A DNA stretch of 64,000 nucleotides from JAXDTI01 sp034090045 (GCA_034090045.1 JAXDTI010000002.1:124001-188000); one strand, 5' to 3'; counted from the stretch's first letter, positions 50,978 through 60,906 are shown. Translations and numbers: made by a program. The notes: generated by a model from the letters alone, not told the origin.

Positions 50978-52308
50978 GTATAGCCATGAACTATGCGGCA
51001 CGCTCCGATGTCGGCATTATGCGTTCCGGAAACCAGGATTCCGGGTATGCCGGACCCCATCTGTTAGTGCTCGCCGATGGGATGGGCGGACCGGCTGGCG
51101 GCGATATTGCCTCCTCGATTGCGGTCGCTCATCTCGCCCCACTGGATATGGACTCCCACCGTGCCGAAGAGCTGCTCGACCTGCTGCGCGGAGCGATTCA
51201 CGATGCCCATCATGAACTGCGGGAACGTTCAATTAACGACAAGCAGTTGGCAGGGCTGGGAACAACCTGTATCGCGATTTTGCGTTCCGGCAATAAACTC
51301 GCGATGGTGCATATCGGTGATTCGCGTGCCTATCTGTTGCGCGGCGGAACCCTGACCCAGGTAACGACCGACCACTCATTCGTGCAATACCTGGTGCAGA
51401 CCGGGCAGATCACCCCGGAAGAGGCTGAACATCACCCGAAACGCTCGGTACTGCTCAGGGTGTTGGGGGATGCAGCCGGGGATGTCACCCTGGATGAATC
51501 TATCAGAGAGGCAGTACCCGGCGACCGCTGGCTGCTGTGTTCAGATGGTCTGTCTTCGGTGGTGAGCGCCGAAACAATCGGCAAGGTGCTGCACCTTTAC
51601 CGCAATCCTGACGAGGCGTGTGAACAGCTGATTGAGTTGGCTTTAAAGGCTGGAGGGCCAGACAATGTCACCTGTGTGGTCGCCGATATTGTGGAAAGTG
51701 ACGATGACACGGTCGCAACACCGCTGGCACCGATAACGGTGGGCGCGGCGGCAACCGATCGGCTGGCGAAAACCCGGGGCGCTGACACTGCCGCCGGGAA
51801 AGCAGCGGCTCTCACCGCGAAAGACCACCCGACCCTCAGCACCGACAGCCCGGAGGAAACAGAGGACGACCAGCGTAACCAAAAAAGCCGAAAGAAACAT
51901 CTGATAGCGATTTTTGCAGCCTTACTGTTGATATGCGGTATAGGTGCCGGCGGCTACCTCGCGCTGTCTCAATCCCAGCAGTCCTACTGGCTGACCTGGG
52001 AGGGCACCGGCACTGACGCCGGGGTGTATCAGTATCAGGGATTACCTCAGAAACTCGGGCCGATCAGCCTGTATCGCAGCCGGGAACACCTGGACTTCTA
52101 TACGGCGACACGCGGCACCGACAAAAACCTAGAACTTTTGGATAATCAGGCTAAACGTTATTTGACTGAGACTGCACGCAAAAAATTGCAGTCGGATAAC
52201 CTGCATGTTGCGACACGAGCTGACGCAGAGAAATGGCTGTTGGAGAACTCGCTGCCGGTCGCTGAGCTGGAAAATTCCACTGGGAGCAAGGATACGGACG
52301 AGGAATAG
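50974..52308 (+). CDS. pstP: PP2C-type Ser/Thr protein phosphatase, membrane-bound
   Basis: Dephosphorylates the kinases and their substrates. The 444-residue protein carries the PP2C catalytic domain (1 to about 235) with metal-binding sites in NQDSGY, LVLADGMGG, VHIGDSRAYL, LLCSDGL and GGPDNVTCVVAD. A charged linker and one transmembrane helix (about 310-330) are followed by an extracellular domain of about 110 residues. ATGA overlap with fhaB. Confidence 0.95.
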   Translation: MSIAMNYAARSDVGIMRSGNQDSGYAGPHLLVLADGMGGPAGGDIASSIAVAHLAPLDMDSHRAEELLDLLRGAIHDAHHELRERSINDKQLAGLGTTCIAILRSGNKLAMVHIGDSRAYLLRGGTLTQVTTDHSFVQYLVQTGQITPEEAEHHPKRSVLLRVLGDAAGDVTLDESIREAVPGDRWLLCSDGLSSVVSAETIGKVLHLYRNPDEACEQLIELALKAGGPDNVTCVVADIVESDDDTVATPLAPITVGAAATDRLAKTRGADTAAGKAAALTAKDHPTLSTDSPEETEDDQRNQKSRKKHLIAIFAALLLICGIGAGGYLALSQSQQSYWLTWEGTGTDAGVYQYQGLPQKLGPISLYRSREHLDFYTATRGTDKNLELLDNQAKRYLTETARKKLQSDNLHVATRADAEKWLLENSLPVAELENSTGSKDTDEE

Positions 52309-52310
52309 CG

Positions 52311-53783
52311 ATGGCGACCGTTACCCTGCATAGCAACTCGAGTGGGCGCGCCGCCGAACTGACGCTACTGGCATTCGCGATAGCTATAGGTTTTGGCGGT
52401 TTTTCGCTCATCCAGATAACCATGGTTGGCACCTGGTCGCCGGCATACTGGTGGTATCTGGGTGGTTCAGTACTCGCCGCACTGGCAGTTCACCTGGTGA
52501 TGCGGCATTTTGCGCCCTATGCTGACCCGGTGTTGCTTCCGTCAGCGGTTGCGCTCAACGGTCTCGGCCTGGCCATGATTCACCGCCTTGACCTGTCGTA
52601 TCTGGCAGACGGCACGATTAGTTCTCCAGTGCTGATTCGCCAGGTGATTACGAGTGTCGCCGGTGTCATATTGATGCTGCTGGTGGTGGCGCTGTTACGG
52701 GATCACCGCAGTATTCGCCGATTCACCTATACTGCTATGGTTGTGGCTTTTGTTCTGCTGCTATTGCCGGCACTGCCGATTATCGGGCAGGAAATTAACG
52801 GGGCACGAATCTGGATTTCTCTCGGTTTCACGACTTTTCAACCATCGGAACTGGCAAAGATTGCGCTCGCGATTTTTTTTGCCGGCTACCTTGTGAGCAG
52901 GCGCGATAATCTCTCGCTGGGAGGTAAGCAGATTCTCGGGTTGCGGCTGCCGCGGCTGCGCGACCTCGGACCGTTGCTGCTGGTTTGGGGACTGTCACTG
53001 GCGGTACTGGTGCTGCAGCGCGACCTGGGAACCTCGCTGCTGCTGTTCGGGCTGTTCGTGGCGATGCTCTATGTCGCGACTAACCAGGTGTCCTGGTTGG
53101 CTATCGGTTTTGTGCTTTTCGCGCCGGCGGCCTATGTAGCATCAAAACTGTTTTCGCACGTGGGAGACCGCTTTGACATTTGGATTCACGCCATGGATCC
53201 GGAAATATATAACCGTAATCCGGGCGGGTCGTGGCAGCTGGTGCAGGGGCTATTCGGGATGGCGAATGGCGGGTTAATGGGTGCCGGTTGGGGTGCCGGA
53301 TACCCGCAGCTGGTCACCTATGCGAACTCTGATTTTGTGATGGCATCGCTGGCTGAGGAACTCGGGCTTACCGGCGCTTTAGCGATACTGCTGATCTACC
53401 TGATTTTGGTGGAACGCGGGATGCGGGTGGCGATAGGCGTACGTGACGGGTTCGGTAAACTACTGGCCGCCGGTCTGGCTTTCACGATTGCGCTACAGGT
53501 GTTTGTAGTGGTGGGAGGGCTAACCAGGGTTATTCCCTTGACCGGCTTGACACTGCCTTTTATCGCCGCTGGCGGTTCCTCACTCATCTCGAACTGGATA
53601 ATCCTGGGGATACTGATTCGGATTTCGAACTCGGCACGGGCACCCTCACGACCCGCTGAACCGATTTCCACGGCGGAAATCGACAGTGTGCTCGCCGCCT
53701 CCGCCACCTCTGCTGCCACCCCGGTTCACGGTGTCCCGCGCGCGCGGCGGCGCAGACTCGAAACATCGGGAGGTACCCGGTGA
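52311..53783 (+). CDS. rodA: SEDS-family peptidoglycan glycosyltransferase, RodA/FtsW
   Basis: Polymerises lipid II glycan strands with its cognate class B PBP. The 490 residues have about 12 membrane helices. Conserved SEDS segments include the QPSELAKIALAIFFAGYL region, VLQRDLGTSLLLFGLF and GGSSLISNWIILGILIRI. The gene directly precedes pbpA with a four-base overlap (GTGA), the arrangement seen for RodA-PbpA in actinobacteria; hence RodA rather than FtsW. Confidence 0.92.
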   Translation: MATVTLHSNSSGRAAELTLLAFAIAIGFGGFSLIQITMVGTWSPAYWWYLGGSVLAALAVHLVMRHFAPYADPVLLPSAVALNGLGLAMIHRLDLSYLADGTISSPVLIRQVITSVAGVILMLLVVALLRDHRSIRRFTYTAMVVAFVLLLLPALPIIGQEINGARIWISLGFTTFQPSELAKIALAIFFAGYLVSRRDNLSLGGKQILGLRLPRLRDLGPLLLVWGLSLAVLVLQRDLGTSLLLFGLFVAMLYVATNQVSWLAIGFVLFAPAAYVASKLFSHVGDRFDIWIHAMDPEIYNRNPGGSWQLVQGLFGMANGGLMGAGWGAGYPQLVTYANSDFVMASLAEELGLTGALAILLIYLILVERGMRVAIGVRDGFGKLLAAGLAFTIALQVFVVVGGLTRVIPLTGLTLPFIAAGGSSLISNWIILGILIRISNSARAPSRPAEPISTAEIDSVLAASATSAATPVHGVPRARRRRLETSGGTR

Positions 53784-55243
53784 ATCCACAGGTGAAACGA
53801 CTCATGATGGTTGTGGTGGCGATGTTTGCGTCACTGATGGTGGCACTCACCTATGTGCAGTTTTTCGCTGCCGATAATCTGCGCGCCGATGCCCGTAACG
53901 CCCGCGGAATCTATAACTCTTACGGCAAGAACCGCGGACCGATAGTTGTAGCCGATGCTCCTATCGCTTCCTCAAAGGCCGTTGGAGACAACGGAAAGAC
54001 CCTTTACCAACGGGTTTACACCGCGAACGACGGTTTGTACACAACCGCTACCGGATACTATTCTGTGACGCTGGCATCGACCGGCCTGGAAAAACAAATG
54101 AATTCCCAATTGCTTGGGGAGGCACCCTCCCAGCTCAGCAGCCGGTTACGGCAGTTAGTCACCGGAAAGGCTAGCGCCGGGGGTGGAATCGAACTGACCC
54201 TTGATCCGGATATCCAAAAGGCCGCTTTCGATGGGCTGGCTGGCAGGCGCGGAGCGGCGGTGGCGATCGAGCCACGCACCGGAGCGATTTTGGCGCTGGT
54301 GTCATCTCCCAGCTATGACCCGAATCCGCTTGCCAATAACGATACCGCTGCCGCACAGAAAGCCTATGATGCCCTGAACGCTGACCCGAATAAACCACTC
54401 GATAACCGGGCCTATGGGGGACACCTGTACTCCCCCGGCTCGACTTTCAAAATAGTTACGGCAGCAGCCATGCTCACCAGCGGGGACTACGACACCGACA
54501 CCGTTGTCAACGGGCAGGCAGACCTGCCGCTGCCGGGTTCAACCGCGACACTACCGAACTATAACCGGGGGGCTTGCGGAGATGGTAAACCAACCTTGAA
54601 ATACGCCTTCACCATGTCTTGTAACACACCGTTTGCGCAGGCAGCTATGGATATGGGTGAGGAGCCGTTGCAGCAGATGGCGCAGGCGTTTGGTTTTAAC
54701 ACCAGCCAAACTATTCCCTTGACGGTGACTACCTCCCGCTACCCGACAGAGGATATGCAGCCCGCGCAGCTGGCCATGACCGCAATCGGACAGTACGATG
54801 TGCAAGCCACGCCACTGCAGATGGCGATGGTCGCGCAGACAGTCGCGAATGACGGTGTGCAGATGCAACCGTATCTGGTGGCTGAGGAACTGGACGAGAA
54901 CCTGAACACCACCAGGGTGACGCGGGCGCGGGAACTCGGCACCCCCATTTCCTCGGATGTCGCCGCGAAACTGACCGACATGATGGTTTCGGTGGCGCAA
55001 AACGGTGACGGTGCCTATGCAGCGATACCGGGAGTGCAGGTGGCGGCAAAAACCGGGACAGCTGAGGTGGGTGACACCGGGATCTCGAATGGCTGGTTTG
55101 TGGCTTTTGCACCAGCAGACGACCCGGTTATCGCCATTGCCGTGGTTGTTGAAGGCGGCCAGAACGGTGTTGATTCGGCGAATGGTGGGGCAAACGCCGG
55201 GCCGATTGCAAAGGCAATGATTCAAGCGGCGGTGGCACAGTGA
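53780..55243 (+). CDS. pbpA: Class B penicillin-binding protein (PbpA)
   Basis: Peptidoglycan transpeptidase partner of RodA. The 487 residues have an N-terminal membrane anchor (about 8-30), a dimerisation domain, and the transpeptidase domain with SPGSTFK (active Ser), SCN and KTGTAE. GTG start with GGGAGG 6 bases upstream, overlapping rodA. Its stop overlaps the pknA GTG start. It is likely controlled by kinase signalling. Confidence 0.94.
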   Translation: MNPQVKRLMMVVVAMFASLMVALTYVQFFAADNLRADARNARGIYNSYGKNRGPIVVADAPIASSKAVGDNGKTLYQRVYTANDGLYTTATGYYSVTLASTGLEKQMNSQLLGEAPSQLSSRLRQLVTGKASAGGGIELTLDPDIQKAAFDGLAGRRGAAVAIEPRTGAILALVSSPSYDPNPLANNDTAAAQKAYDALNADPNKPLDNRAYGGHLYSPGSTFKIVTAAAMLTSGDYDTDTVVNGQADLPLPGSTATLPNYNRGACGDGKPTLKYAFTMSCNTPFAQAAMDMGEEPLQQMAQAFGFNTSQTIPLTVTTSRYPTEDMQPAQLAMTAIGQYDVQATPLQMAMVAQTVANDGVQMQPYLVAEELDENLNTTRVTRARELGTPISSDVAAKLTDMMVSVAQNGDGAYAAIPGVQVAAKTGTAEVGDTGISNGWFVAFAPADDPVIAIAVVVEGGQNGVDSANGGANAGPIAKAMIQAAVAQ

Positions 55244-57003
55244 GCGGGCCAGAAGACGCCGTGGAACCCCGCCCGGAGCAGCCCGTGGAGCCGGATGCGT
55301 CACCGGGAGGGGACGTGACCAACCCGGGCGAATCAGCGGAACAGACCCAGATTATTCTGCACGTCGGCATGAAGATGGGTGGGCGCTATATCCTGGTGAA
55401 CCGCCTGGCTATCGGCGGTATGGGAGAGGTTTGGAAAGCTGTAGATATCCGAGATTCCGCCGAGTACGCGATAAAGGTTTTGCGCCCCGAACTAGCTGGG
55501 CAAAAACATTTCTTGCAACGCCTGCAGTGGGAGGCTCGTAACGCTTCTCAGTTGCGGCACCCGAACCTCGCCTGGGTTGTAGACAACGGAGAGGATAACG
55601 GTCTCGGCTGGGTGTTGATGGAACTGGTGGAAGGCACCACGCTCTCAGAGGTTCTGAAAAACGAGCACCAGCTGCCTGCCGCTCGCGTCCTGCCGTTAAT
55701 GTACCAGGCGGCACAGGGTTTAGCAGCGATACATAAACGCGGCATTATTCACCGAGATATTAAACCGGGGAACCTGATGATTACGCCGCGAGGGCGAGTA
55801 AAGATAACCGATTTTGGTATTTCGCGTGGGGTCGGGCAAACAACCCTAACCGCCGAGGGCATGGTTATGGGTACCGCCCAGTACCTGGCTCCGGAACAGG
55901 CAATAGGCAACCCGGCGACCGCATCGGGTGACCTGTATGCCCTCGGCGTAGTTGGATATGAGGCTTTGGCGGGACGGCGACCTTTCACTGGGGAATCACA
56001 GGTGGAAGTGGCCGCCATGCACGTCAATAACCCGGTACCGCCACTACCTGAAAGTGTTCCGACACCGGTTCGCACCCTGATAATGAACCTGCTGGACAAG
56101 GATCCGCACCGTCGCCCACGTAACGCGGACGCGCTGATGGGACAGCTGGCTGATGCGATGCGGAGGCTGCGAATCCGGATTCCGAAACTCGGAAAGGTTC
56201 ACACACTATCCGGCGGCACAGTGCCCGCACCCGAGGTGATGCCGCCATCTTTCGCGCCTTCTCCGACCCTGATAGCCCAACGTGCCCGCGGTATTATCAC
56301 CGTGGTCAGTGCTCTCAGCCAGGCGCAACCGAACACCGAACGCGACAAGCCTGCCGAACAGGAACCGGGTCTCGCGTCTGCACCATCACTCGCTGAACCC
56401 GCTGAACCCGCAGTTTTGCCAGAGGATGACTCGGCAGAACCGGCACTGATTCCAGCGCCGCCCGTGCCAGAAGCCGCGCCCAAACCACCCGAAGCCGAGC
56501 AGCCAGAAGCCCTTCCCGAGCCGGCTGAGCCTCTCACACCCGAGCCTGAGGTCCTCGAGGAGCCGCGAGCGGTCGCAAAACTCGTTCCGGTACAGCGCAC
56601 CATCGAGGACGAACTCGACGATTTGGTCGATGAAACCGCGGCGAACAGTGACATAAACGACCCTGAGGTCATATCGTATCCCGAGGAATCCTGGGAGGAA
56701 ACCCTGGGCACGTCCCCCACACCCGCCACCGAGAAACGCCCGGTACTGGCACCGGAGCCGCAAACCCGGTTGCAGGCAATTCGCGCCCGTCTCGAAGAAG
56801 TAGGTGAATGGCTGGGCGAGGATGCCTCACGTCCGATACACGCCGAACATGACCAGTCGGGTTTCGCCTACCGTTGGCTGCCTCGTATCTTCAGTTTTTT
56901 GTTTATTTTTGCCGCTGGTGCGGGACTCGTGAACCACGCCTCGGCCGACTACATTAATATAGGCTCAGGAGAAAGGGCAGTCACATGGCAAATCGACGCT
57001 TAG
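55240..57003 (+). CDS. pknA: Ser/Thr protein kinase PknA-like
   Basis: Transmembrane Hanks-type kinase. The kinase domain runs from about 47 to 310: the P-loop is slightly unusual (AIGGMGEVWKA), followed by AIKVL with the ATP-binding Lys, HRDIKPGN, DFGISRG and APEQ. A long Pro/Glu-rich linker follows, then one membrane helix (IFSFLFIFAAGAGLV) with a short outer tail. No PASTA domains, as in mycobacterial PknA. About 45 acidic residues precede the kinase domain. Overlaps pknB by 19 bases. Confidence 0.93.
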   Translation: MSGPEDAVEPRPEQPVEPDASPGGDVTNPGESAEQTQIILHVGMKMGGRYILVNRLAIGGMGEVWKAVDIRDSAEYAIKVLRPELAGQKHFLQRLQWEARNASQLRHPNLAWVVDNGEDNGLGWVLMELVEGTTLSEVLKNEHQLPAARVLPLMYQAAQGLAAIHKRGIIHRDIKPGNLMITPRGRVKITDFGISRGVGQTTLTAEGMVMGTAQYLAPEQAIGNPATASGDLYALGVVGYEALAGRRPFTGESQVEVAAMHVNNPVPPLPESVPTPVRTLIMNLLDKDPHRRPRNADALMGQLADAMRRLRIRIPKLGKVHTLSGGTVPAPEVMPPSFAPSPTLIAQRARGIITVVSALSQAQPNTERDKPAEQEPGLASAPSLAEPAEPAVLPEDDSAEPALIPAPPVPEAAPKPPEAEQPEALPEPAEPLTPEPEVLEEPRAVAKLVPVQRTIEDELDDLVDETAANSDINDPEVISYPEESWEETLGTSPTPATEKRPVLAPEPQTRLQAIRARLEEVGEWLGEDASRPIHAEHDQSGFAYRWLPRIFSFLFIFAAGAGLVNHASADYINIGSGERAVTWQIDA

Positions 57004-58796
57004 GAAACGGGCGCTACGAGATTCGCTCGCTTATCGGGCGGGGCGGCATGGCCGAGGTGCACCTGGGCTATGACTCGCGGCTTTCCCGGAAGGTCGCGGT
57101 AAAGATGCTGCGTATCGACCTGGCTCAGGACTCGATATTCCTGGCGCGATTCCGGCGGGAGGCACAGTCGGCGGCGTCGTTGAACCACCCGAACATTGTC
57201 GGGATTTATGACACCGGCGAAGAAACCATCCAGATTCCCGATGGTTCGATGGTTCAGGTTCCCTATATCGTCATGGAATACGTGGAGGGTCATACGGTTC
57301 GCGAGCTGCTCACTGATGGTCAGCCGGTGCCTATAAATGAGGCAGTAGAAATCATGGACGGGGTGCTCTATGCGCTGGAATACTCCCACGCGCATGGACT
57401 GGTGCATCGCGACATTAAACCCGGCAACGTTATGTTGACCAATGACGGCAAAGTGAAAGTCATGGATTTCGGTATTGCGCGAGCCATGGAGGATTCTGCA
57501 GCCACCATGACGAAAACTGATGCTGTCGTCGGTACCGCCCAATACCTGTCGCCAGAACAGGCTAAAGGCGGCCAGGTGGATCAGCGTTCCGACCTGTATT
57601 CAGCTGGATGTATGCTCTATGAGCTGCTCACCGGAAAGGCACCTTTCTCGGGGGATTCTGCGGTTTCGATTGCCTATCAGCATGTTTCAGAAACCCCGAA
57701 AACGCCCTCGGCGCTGGCACCAGATATTCCGGAGGCGCTGGATCGGGTAGTGATGAAATCGCTGGCGAAAGATCCGGAGAACCGGTATCAAAACGCCGGC
57801 GAAATGATAGCCGATATGCATTCTGCGGTTCGCGGTCAGGCGGTTGACGCACCAGAAACCTCGGTTTGGAAGGCCCAGACCGCGCAGGCAACCCAGGCGT
57901 TGCCCGCCCTCGATGAGCGGCTGACACCGGCGCAGCGCACCCAGTTGCAGCAGGCACGAAGCCGCCATGAACAGCAGCTGGAGCTCCAGGAAACAAAGAA
58001 ACGTAAACGGCGGCGGATTGTGATTGCGATCGTGTCGATAGCGCTGGTGCTTGTCGCCGCGGCGATCGCGGCACTGCTGTTGTTTGGTGGGGATAAAAAG
58101 GACGAAACCGTGCTGGTTCCCGACCTGGTTGGCAAGACTCAGGCGGAAGCGAACCAGGCATTGACCGATGTCGGTTTGGTGATGGCTCAGGGCGATTCGG
58201 TGCCCTCTGAAACAGTAGCGAAAGGGCTGGTTGCGAAAACTGATCCGCCTGCGGGTCGCTCGGTAGCGCCGGGTTCCACCGTGAAGCTGATGCTTTCCTC
58301 CGGGCCTGCCAGCACCATGGTTCCGGATGTCACCGACAAGCCCCAGGAGGAGGCGCGCCTGGCGATCGAAGAAGCCGGTCTTAAGGTAGGCAATGTGACA
58401 ACTGAGGATTCCGCGACAGTGGATGCCGACCACGTTATCCGTACCGACCCGGAATCCGGCAGTGAAGTACCCGAAGGCACCGTTATCAATATCGTTGTGG
58501 CCAGCGGATACGTCGAGTTGAATGCTGCGGATGTGATCGGTAAAGCCCGAGAACAGGCGATTGACTATCTCAACAAGCTGGGGTTGAACACCAACACCGA
58601 GACCCGGGAGACCAGTGAGCAGCCCGAGGGAGCGGTAGTTTCTGTTACACCGACCGGGAAGTTGAAGTCCGGCTCGAATGTGACTATCACGATAGCGAAA
58701 GCGCCACCTGAGGAACCAACCGAGAGTCCAACGACCTCAACCAGTCCTTCACCCGCGGTTTCGCCCGGGTCTGCCGGAAACAGTTCAGGACAGTAG
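56985..58796 (+). CDS. pknB: Ser/Thr protein kinase PknB with PASTA domains
   Basis: Kinase that senses peptidoglycan fragments or lipid II. Kinase domain 1 to about 275 (GRGGMAEVHLG, VAVKML, HRDIKPGN, DFGIARA, SPEQ), juxtamembrane basic KKRKRRR, one membrane helix (about 343-365), then three PASTA repeats (VPDLVGKTQAEANQAL; VPDVTDKPQEEARLAI; the third, AADVIGKAREQAIDYL, lacks the initial VP) and a Thr/Ser/Pro tail. Mycobacterial PknB usually has four repeats. GGAGAAAGGG precedes the ATG. Confidence 0.95.
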   Translation: MANRRLGNGRYEIRSLIGRGGMAEVHLGYDSRLSRKVAVKMLRIDLAQDSIFLARFRREAQSAASLNHPNIVGIYDTGEETIQIPDGSMVQVPYIVMEYVEGHTVRELLTDGQPVPINEAVEIMDGVLYALEYSHAHGLVHRDIKPGNVMLTNDGKVKVMDFGIARAMEDSAATMTKTDAVVGTAQYLSPEQAKGGQVDQRSDLYSAGCMLYELLTGKAPFSGDSAVSIAYQHVSETPKTPSALAPDIPEALDRVVMKSLAKDPENRYQNAGEMIADMHSAVRGQAVDAPETSVWKAQTAQATQALPALDERLTPAQRTQLQQARSRHEQQLELQETKKRKRRRIVIAIVSIALVLVAAAIAALLLFGGDKKDETVLVPDLVGKTQAEANQALTDVGLVMAQGDSVPSETVAKGLVAKTDPPAGRSVAPGSTVKLMLSSGPASTMVPDVTDKPQEEARLAIEEAGLKVGNVTTEDSATVDADHVIRTDPESGSEVPEGTVINIVVASGYVELNAADVIGKAREQAIDYLNKLGLNTNTETRETSEQPEGAVVSVTPTGKLKSGSNVTITIAKAPPEEPTESPTTSTSPSPAVSPGSAGNSSGQ

Positions 58797-58800
58797 GGGT

Positions 58801-58828
58801 ATCCGCTGTCGGTCAGCCGACGGCGGAT
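58801..58828. terminator. Terminator after pknB
   Basis: 12-bp stem (ATCCGCTGTCGG with CCGACGGCGGAT, one wobble pair) and a TCAG loop, just past the pknB stop. It overlaps the stop codon of the small gene on the other strand and may act in both directions. Confidence 0.7.
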
Positions 58829-58968
58829 TCGCCTATATGGAGAACCTCCATAAGCCAGGGATAGACCCAGCGAAACATCACCAGGACGGTGGCCGCCGCA
58901 AGGTTCAGGAATACCAGCAGTTTCACGAGGGCATTACCGGGTATCACCCGCCACAGTGCACGATACAT
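58813..58968 (-). CDS. Small membrane protein downstream of the class E sortase
   Basis: 51-residue protein with one central hydrophobic helix (LVKLLVFLNLAAATVLVMF) and a second amphipathic WVYPWLMEVLH segment, beginning MYRALWRVIPG. GGGAG lies 6 bases before the ATG, and the start is only 9 bases after the sortase stop, so it is co-transcribed. I recall similar short proteins (MYRALWRxLPG...) next to the class E sortase/crgA locus in other actinobacteria. Function unknown; it may assist the sortase or the divisome. Confidence 0.75.
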   Translation of the reverse strand: MYRALWRVIPGNALVKLLVFLNLAAATVLVMFRWVYPWLMEVLHIGESAVG

Positions 58969-58977
58969 ACAGTCTCC

Positions 58978-59754
58978 CTATAACCCCATACCTTCAGCGA
59001 GTTCCCTGGGAACACCGGAGGTACGCGGCACCCAGTGGTGGAGCTTCAGATGCACGATATATCGGTGGCTGGATCCGTATTCGGGGTGACAGGTCGTCAT
59101 GGTCATCAGCCGTTCGGTCGGTTTTTCGTCAATCTTTCCGGGAACCGGTGCCACCACTTCAGACTGAGACGGTAAAACGATTTCCTTACCGATCATCTCA
59201 TAGACCATCCAGGCACCCTGGGTTTCCACAACCACCCGGTCACCCTCGTTTAGCACGTCAATCCGCCGGAAGTTCGAACCGTAGGTACGCCGGTGCGCAG
59301 CAACCGAGAAGTTACCGATGTCTCCGGGCATCACGGTTTCGGTATAGTGTCCGGCAACAGCGAAATCAATGACGGCGTTATCGGTGCCCTCCCGAACCGG
59401 GATCACCATATAGTTCCATTTCGGAACATGAAGTGACCCGAAAGTCTGGTTCCATCCGACCCGCGCCGGCACCGGGGGCGCAGTTGTGCGTTCATCATCC
59501 GAAATTTTTAACGGATAGTCGCTGGCCAGTTCGGTGAACTCCGATATTGCTGCGGTACGGTCGGAGGCGGTCTGCCAGTCGGTGACGAACACCTGCCAGA
59601 ACGCGAAAAGTGCGGTGAGTAAACCCAGCGTGATCAGCAGCTCGCCGAAACCGGCAATGAAATCGAATTTTCGTGAGCGGCGAGACTGTTTCTTCGGTTC
59701 GCGCTCACGCATGGCGCTGCGCGGCTCGAATCCGAGCGAAACAGCTGTGCTCAT
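58978..59754 (-). CDS. srtE: Class E sortase
   Basis: Housekeeping-type sortase of high-GC Gram-positives that recognises LAxTG. The 258-residue protein has a basic N-terminus, one membrane helix (about 34-56), the catalytic His in FSVAAHRRTYG, and the catalytic Cys and Arg in MTTCHPEYGSSHRYIVHL. Close to crgA and the kinase cluster, as is common for class E enzymes. A likely substrate in this window is the LAQTG surface protein at 45904. AGGAGG precedes the ATG. Confidence 0.9.
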   Translation of the reverse strand: MSTAVSLGFEPRSAMREREPKKQSRRSRKFDFIAGFGELLITLGLLTALFAFWQVFVTDWQTASDRTAAISEFTELASDYPLKISDDERTTAPPVPARVGWNQTFGSLHVPKWNYMVIPVREGTDNAVIDFAVAGHYTETVMPGDIGNFSVAAHRRTYGSNFRRIDVLNEGDRVVVETQGAWMVYEMIGKEIVLPSQSEVVAPVPGKIDEKPTERLMTMTTCHPEYGSSHRYIVHLKLHHWVPRTSGVPRELAEGMGL

Positions 59755-59908
59755 TACCTGCCCTCCTACCTGAACTCATTATATGTTAACAAAACTTCAT
59801 AGGTGGTGCCCTGTGAAACTGCTCCCGTGACCACACTAACTGAACACAAATTTACTGCCGCCCGGTTTCGAGTAGACTATCTGAGGTATTTGATTTACAG
59901 GAGGAACA

Positions 59909-60181
59909 ATGCCTGAATCGCGTAAACGCAAGGGCGCCAAGAGCCGCGCCCAGCAAACCGAGGAGATGGAAGTACGTCCCTCCTGGGTGGACGGTATGAA
60001 ACTCTCGCCGTCGTGGTGGGCACCGGTAATGGTCACGCTTATGATAATTGGTTTGATTATCGTGGTCATATACTATCTGTCGAGCGCGAAATACCCTATC
60101 CCCGGTATCACCCACTGGAACCTGGTTATAGGTCTGGGCGTGGCGCTCATCGGCTTCTTGATGACGATGCGCTGGCGCTGA
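59909..60181 (+). CDS. crgA: Cell division protein CrgA
   Basis: Small divisome membrane protein that interacts with FtsZ and class B PBPs. The 90 residues have a basic cytoplasmic start, then two membrane helices (about 39-58 and 69-86) with the conserved linker of this family (WNLVIGLGVALIGF). A GGAGGA ribosome site precedes the ATG. Divergent from the sortase gene. Confidence 0.92.
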   Translation: MPESRKRKGAKSRAQQTEEMEVRPSWVDGMKLSPSWWAPVMVTLMIIGLIIVVIYYLSSAKYPIPGITHWNLVIGLGVALIGFLMTMRWR

Positions 60182-60201
60182 GAAAAAGCATCCGAATACA
60201 G

Positions 60202-60235
60202 CAGATGGGGCACTCCGCGCGGAGTGCCCCATCTG
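60202..60235. terminator. Perfect palindromic terminator between crgA and ppiA
   Basis: Two perfect 17-base arms meeting at the centre (CAGATGGGGCACTCCGC and its complement), between convergent genes. The core GGGGCACTCCGC is shared with the glmS terminator. Confidence 0.8.
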
Positions 60236-60251
60236 TTGCCTTTAAAGTAAA

Positions 60252-60773
60252 TCAGTCGGTGACTTCGATAGTTCTGATAGTGACCGGCTCGATCGGGCGG
60301 TCACTAGCCGAAGTAGGGACTTTCGAAATCTCGTCCACAACTCGTTTTGAATCCTCGTCGATTACACGACCGAAAACCGTATGCTTGCCGTGTAGCCACT
60401 GGGTTGGAGCCACCGTGATGAAGAACTGGCTGCCGTTGGTGCCGCGTCCCATGCGGGTGCCGGCATTCGCCATCGCCAAAACATAGGGTTCGTCGAAGTT
60501 CAGTTCGAAGTCGATTTCGTCATCGAACTGGTAGCCCGGACCGCCGGTTCCGGTGCCCAGCGGATCGCCGGTCTGAATCATGAAACCGTCGATGACACGG
60601 TGGAAAATCACGCCGTCATAGAGCGGTTCAGAAGATTTCTGGCCGGTGGCGGGGTTCGTCCATTCGCGTTCACCGCGCGCCAATTGCACAAAGTTGCGTA
60701 CCGTAACCGGTGCCTGTTTCGGATAGAGTTCCAGGCGAATATCGCCCATGCTGGTTTTAATTGTCGCTTCCAT
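60252..60773 (-). CDS. ppiA: Cyclophilin-type peptidyl-prolyl isomerase
   Basis: Cytoplasmic prolyl isomerase, 173 residues. Cyclophilin active-site blocks are complete: VIFHRVIDGFMIQTGDP, MANAGTRMGRGTNGSQFFIT and WLHGKHTVFGRV. No signal peptide. The gene sits next to crgA and the pkn cluster, a common actinobacterial position for ppiA. Single gene. Confidence 0.94.
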   Translation of the reverse strand: MEATIKTSMGDIRLELYPKQAPVTVRNFVQLARGEREWTNPATGQKSSEPLYDGVIFHRVIDGFMIQTGDPLGTGTGGPGYQFDDEIDFELNFDEPYVLAMANAGTRMGRGTNGSQFFITVAPTQWLHGKHTVFGRVIDEDSKRVVDEISKVPTSASDRPIEPVTIRTIEVTD

Positions 60774-60906
60774 ACCTATATCGTTTCACGATTGTCTCCC
60801 CTGGGGAAAATCGGGAAGCAAATACGATGCGTGTTTCGCTCATCCGGGAGACAATAGGAAGTGGTTGCGTTTATTCCCGCAGCGCGAGGTTTGAAAAGGA
60901 GCCGCT

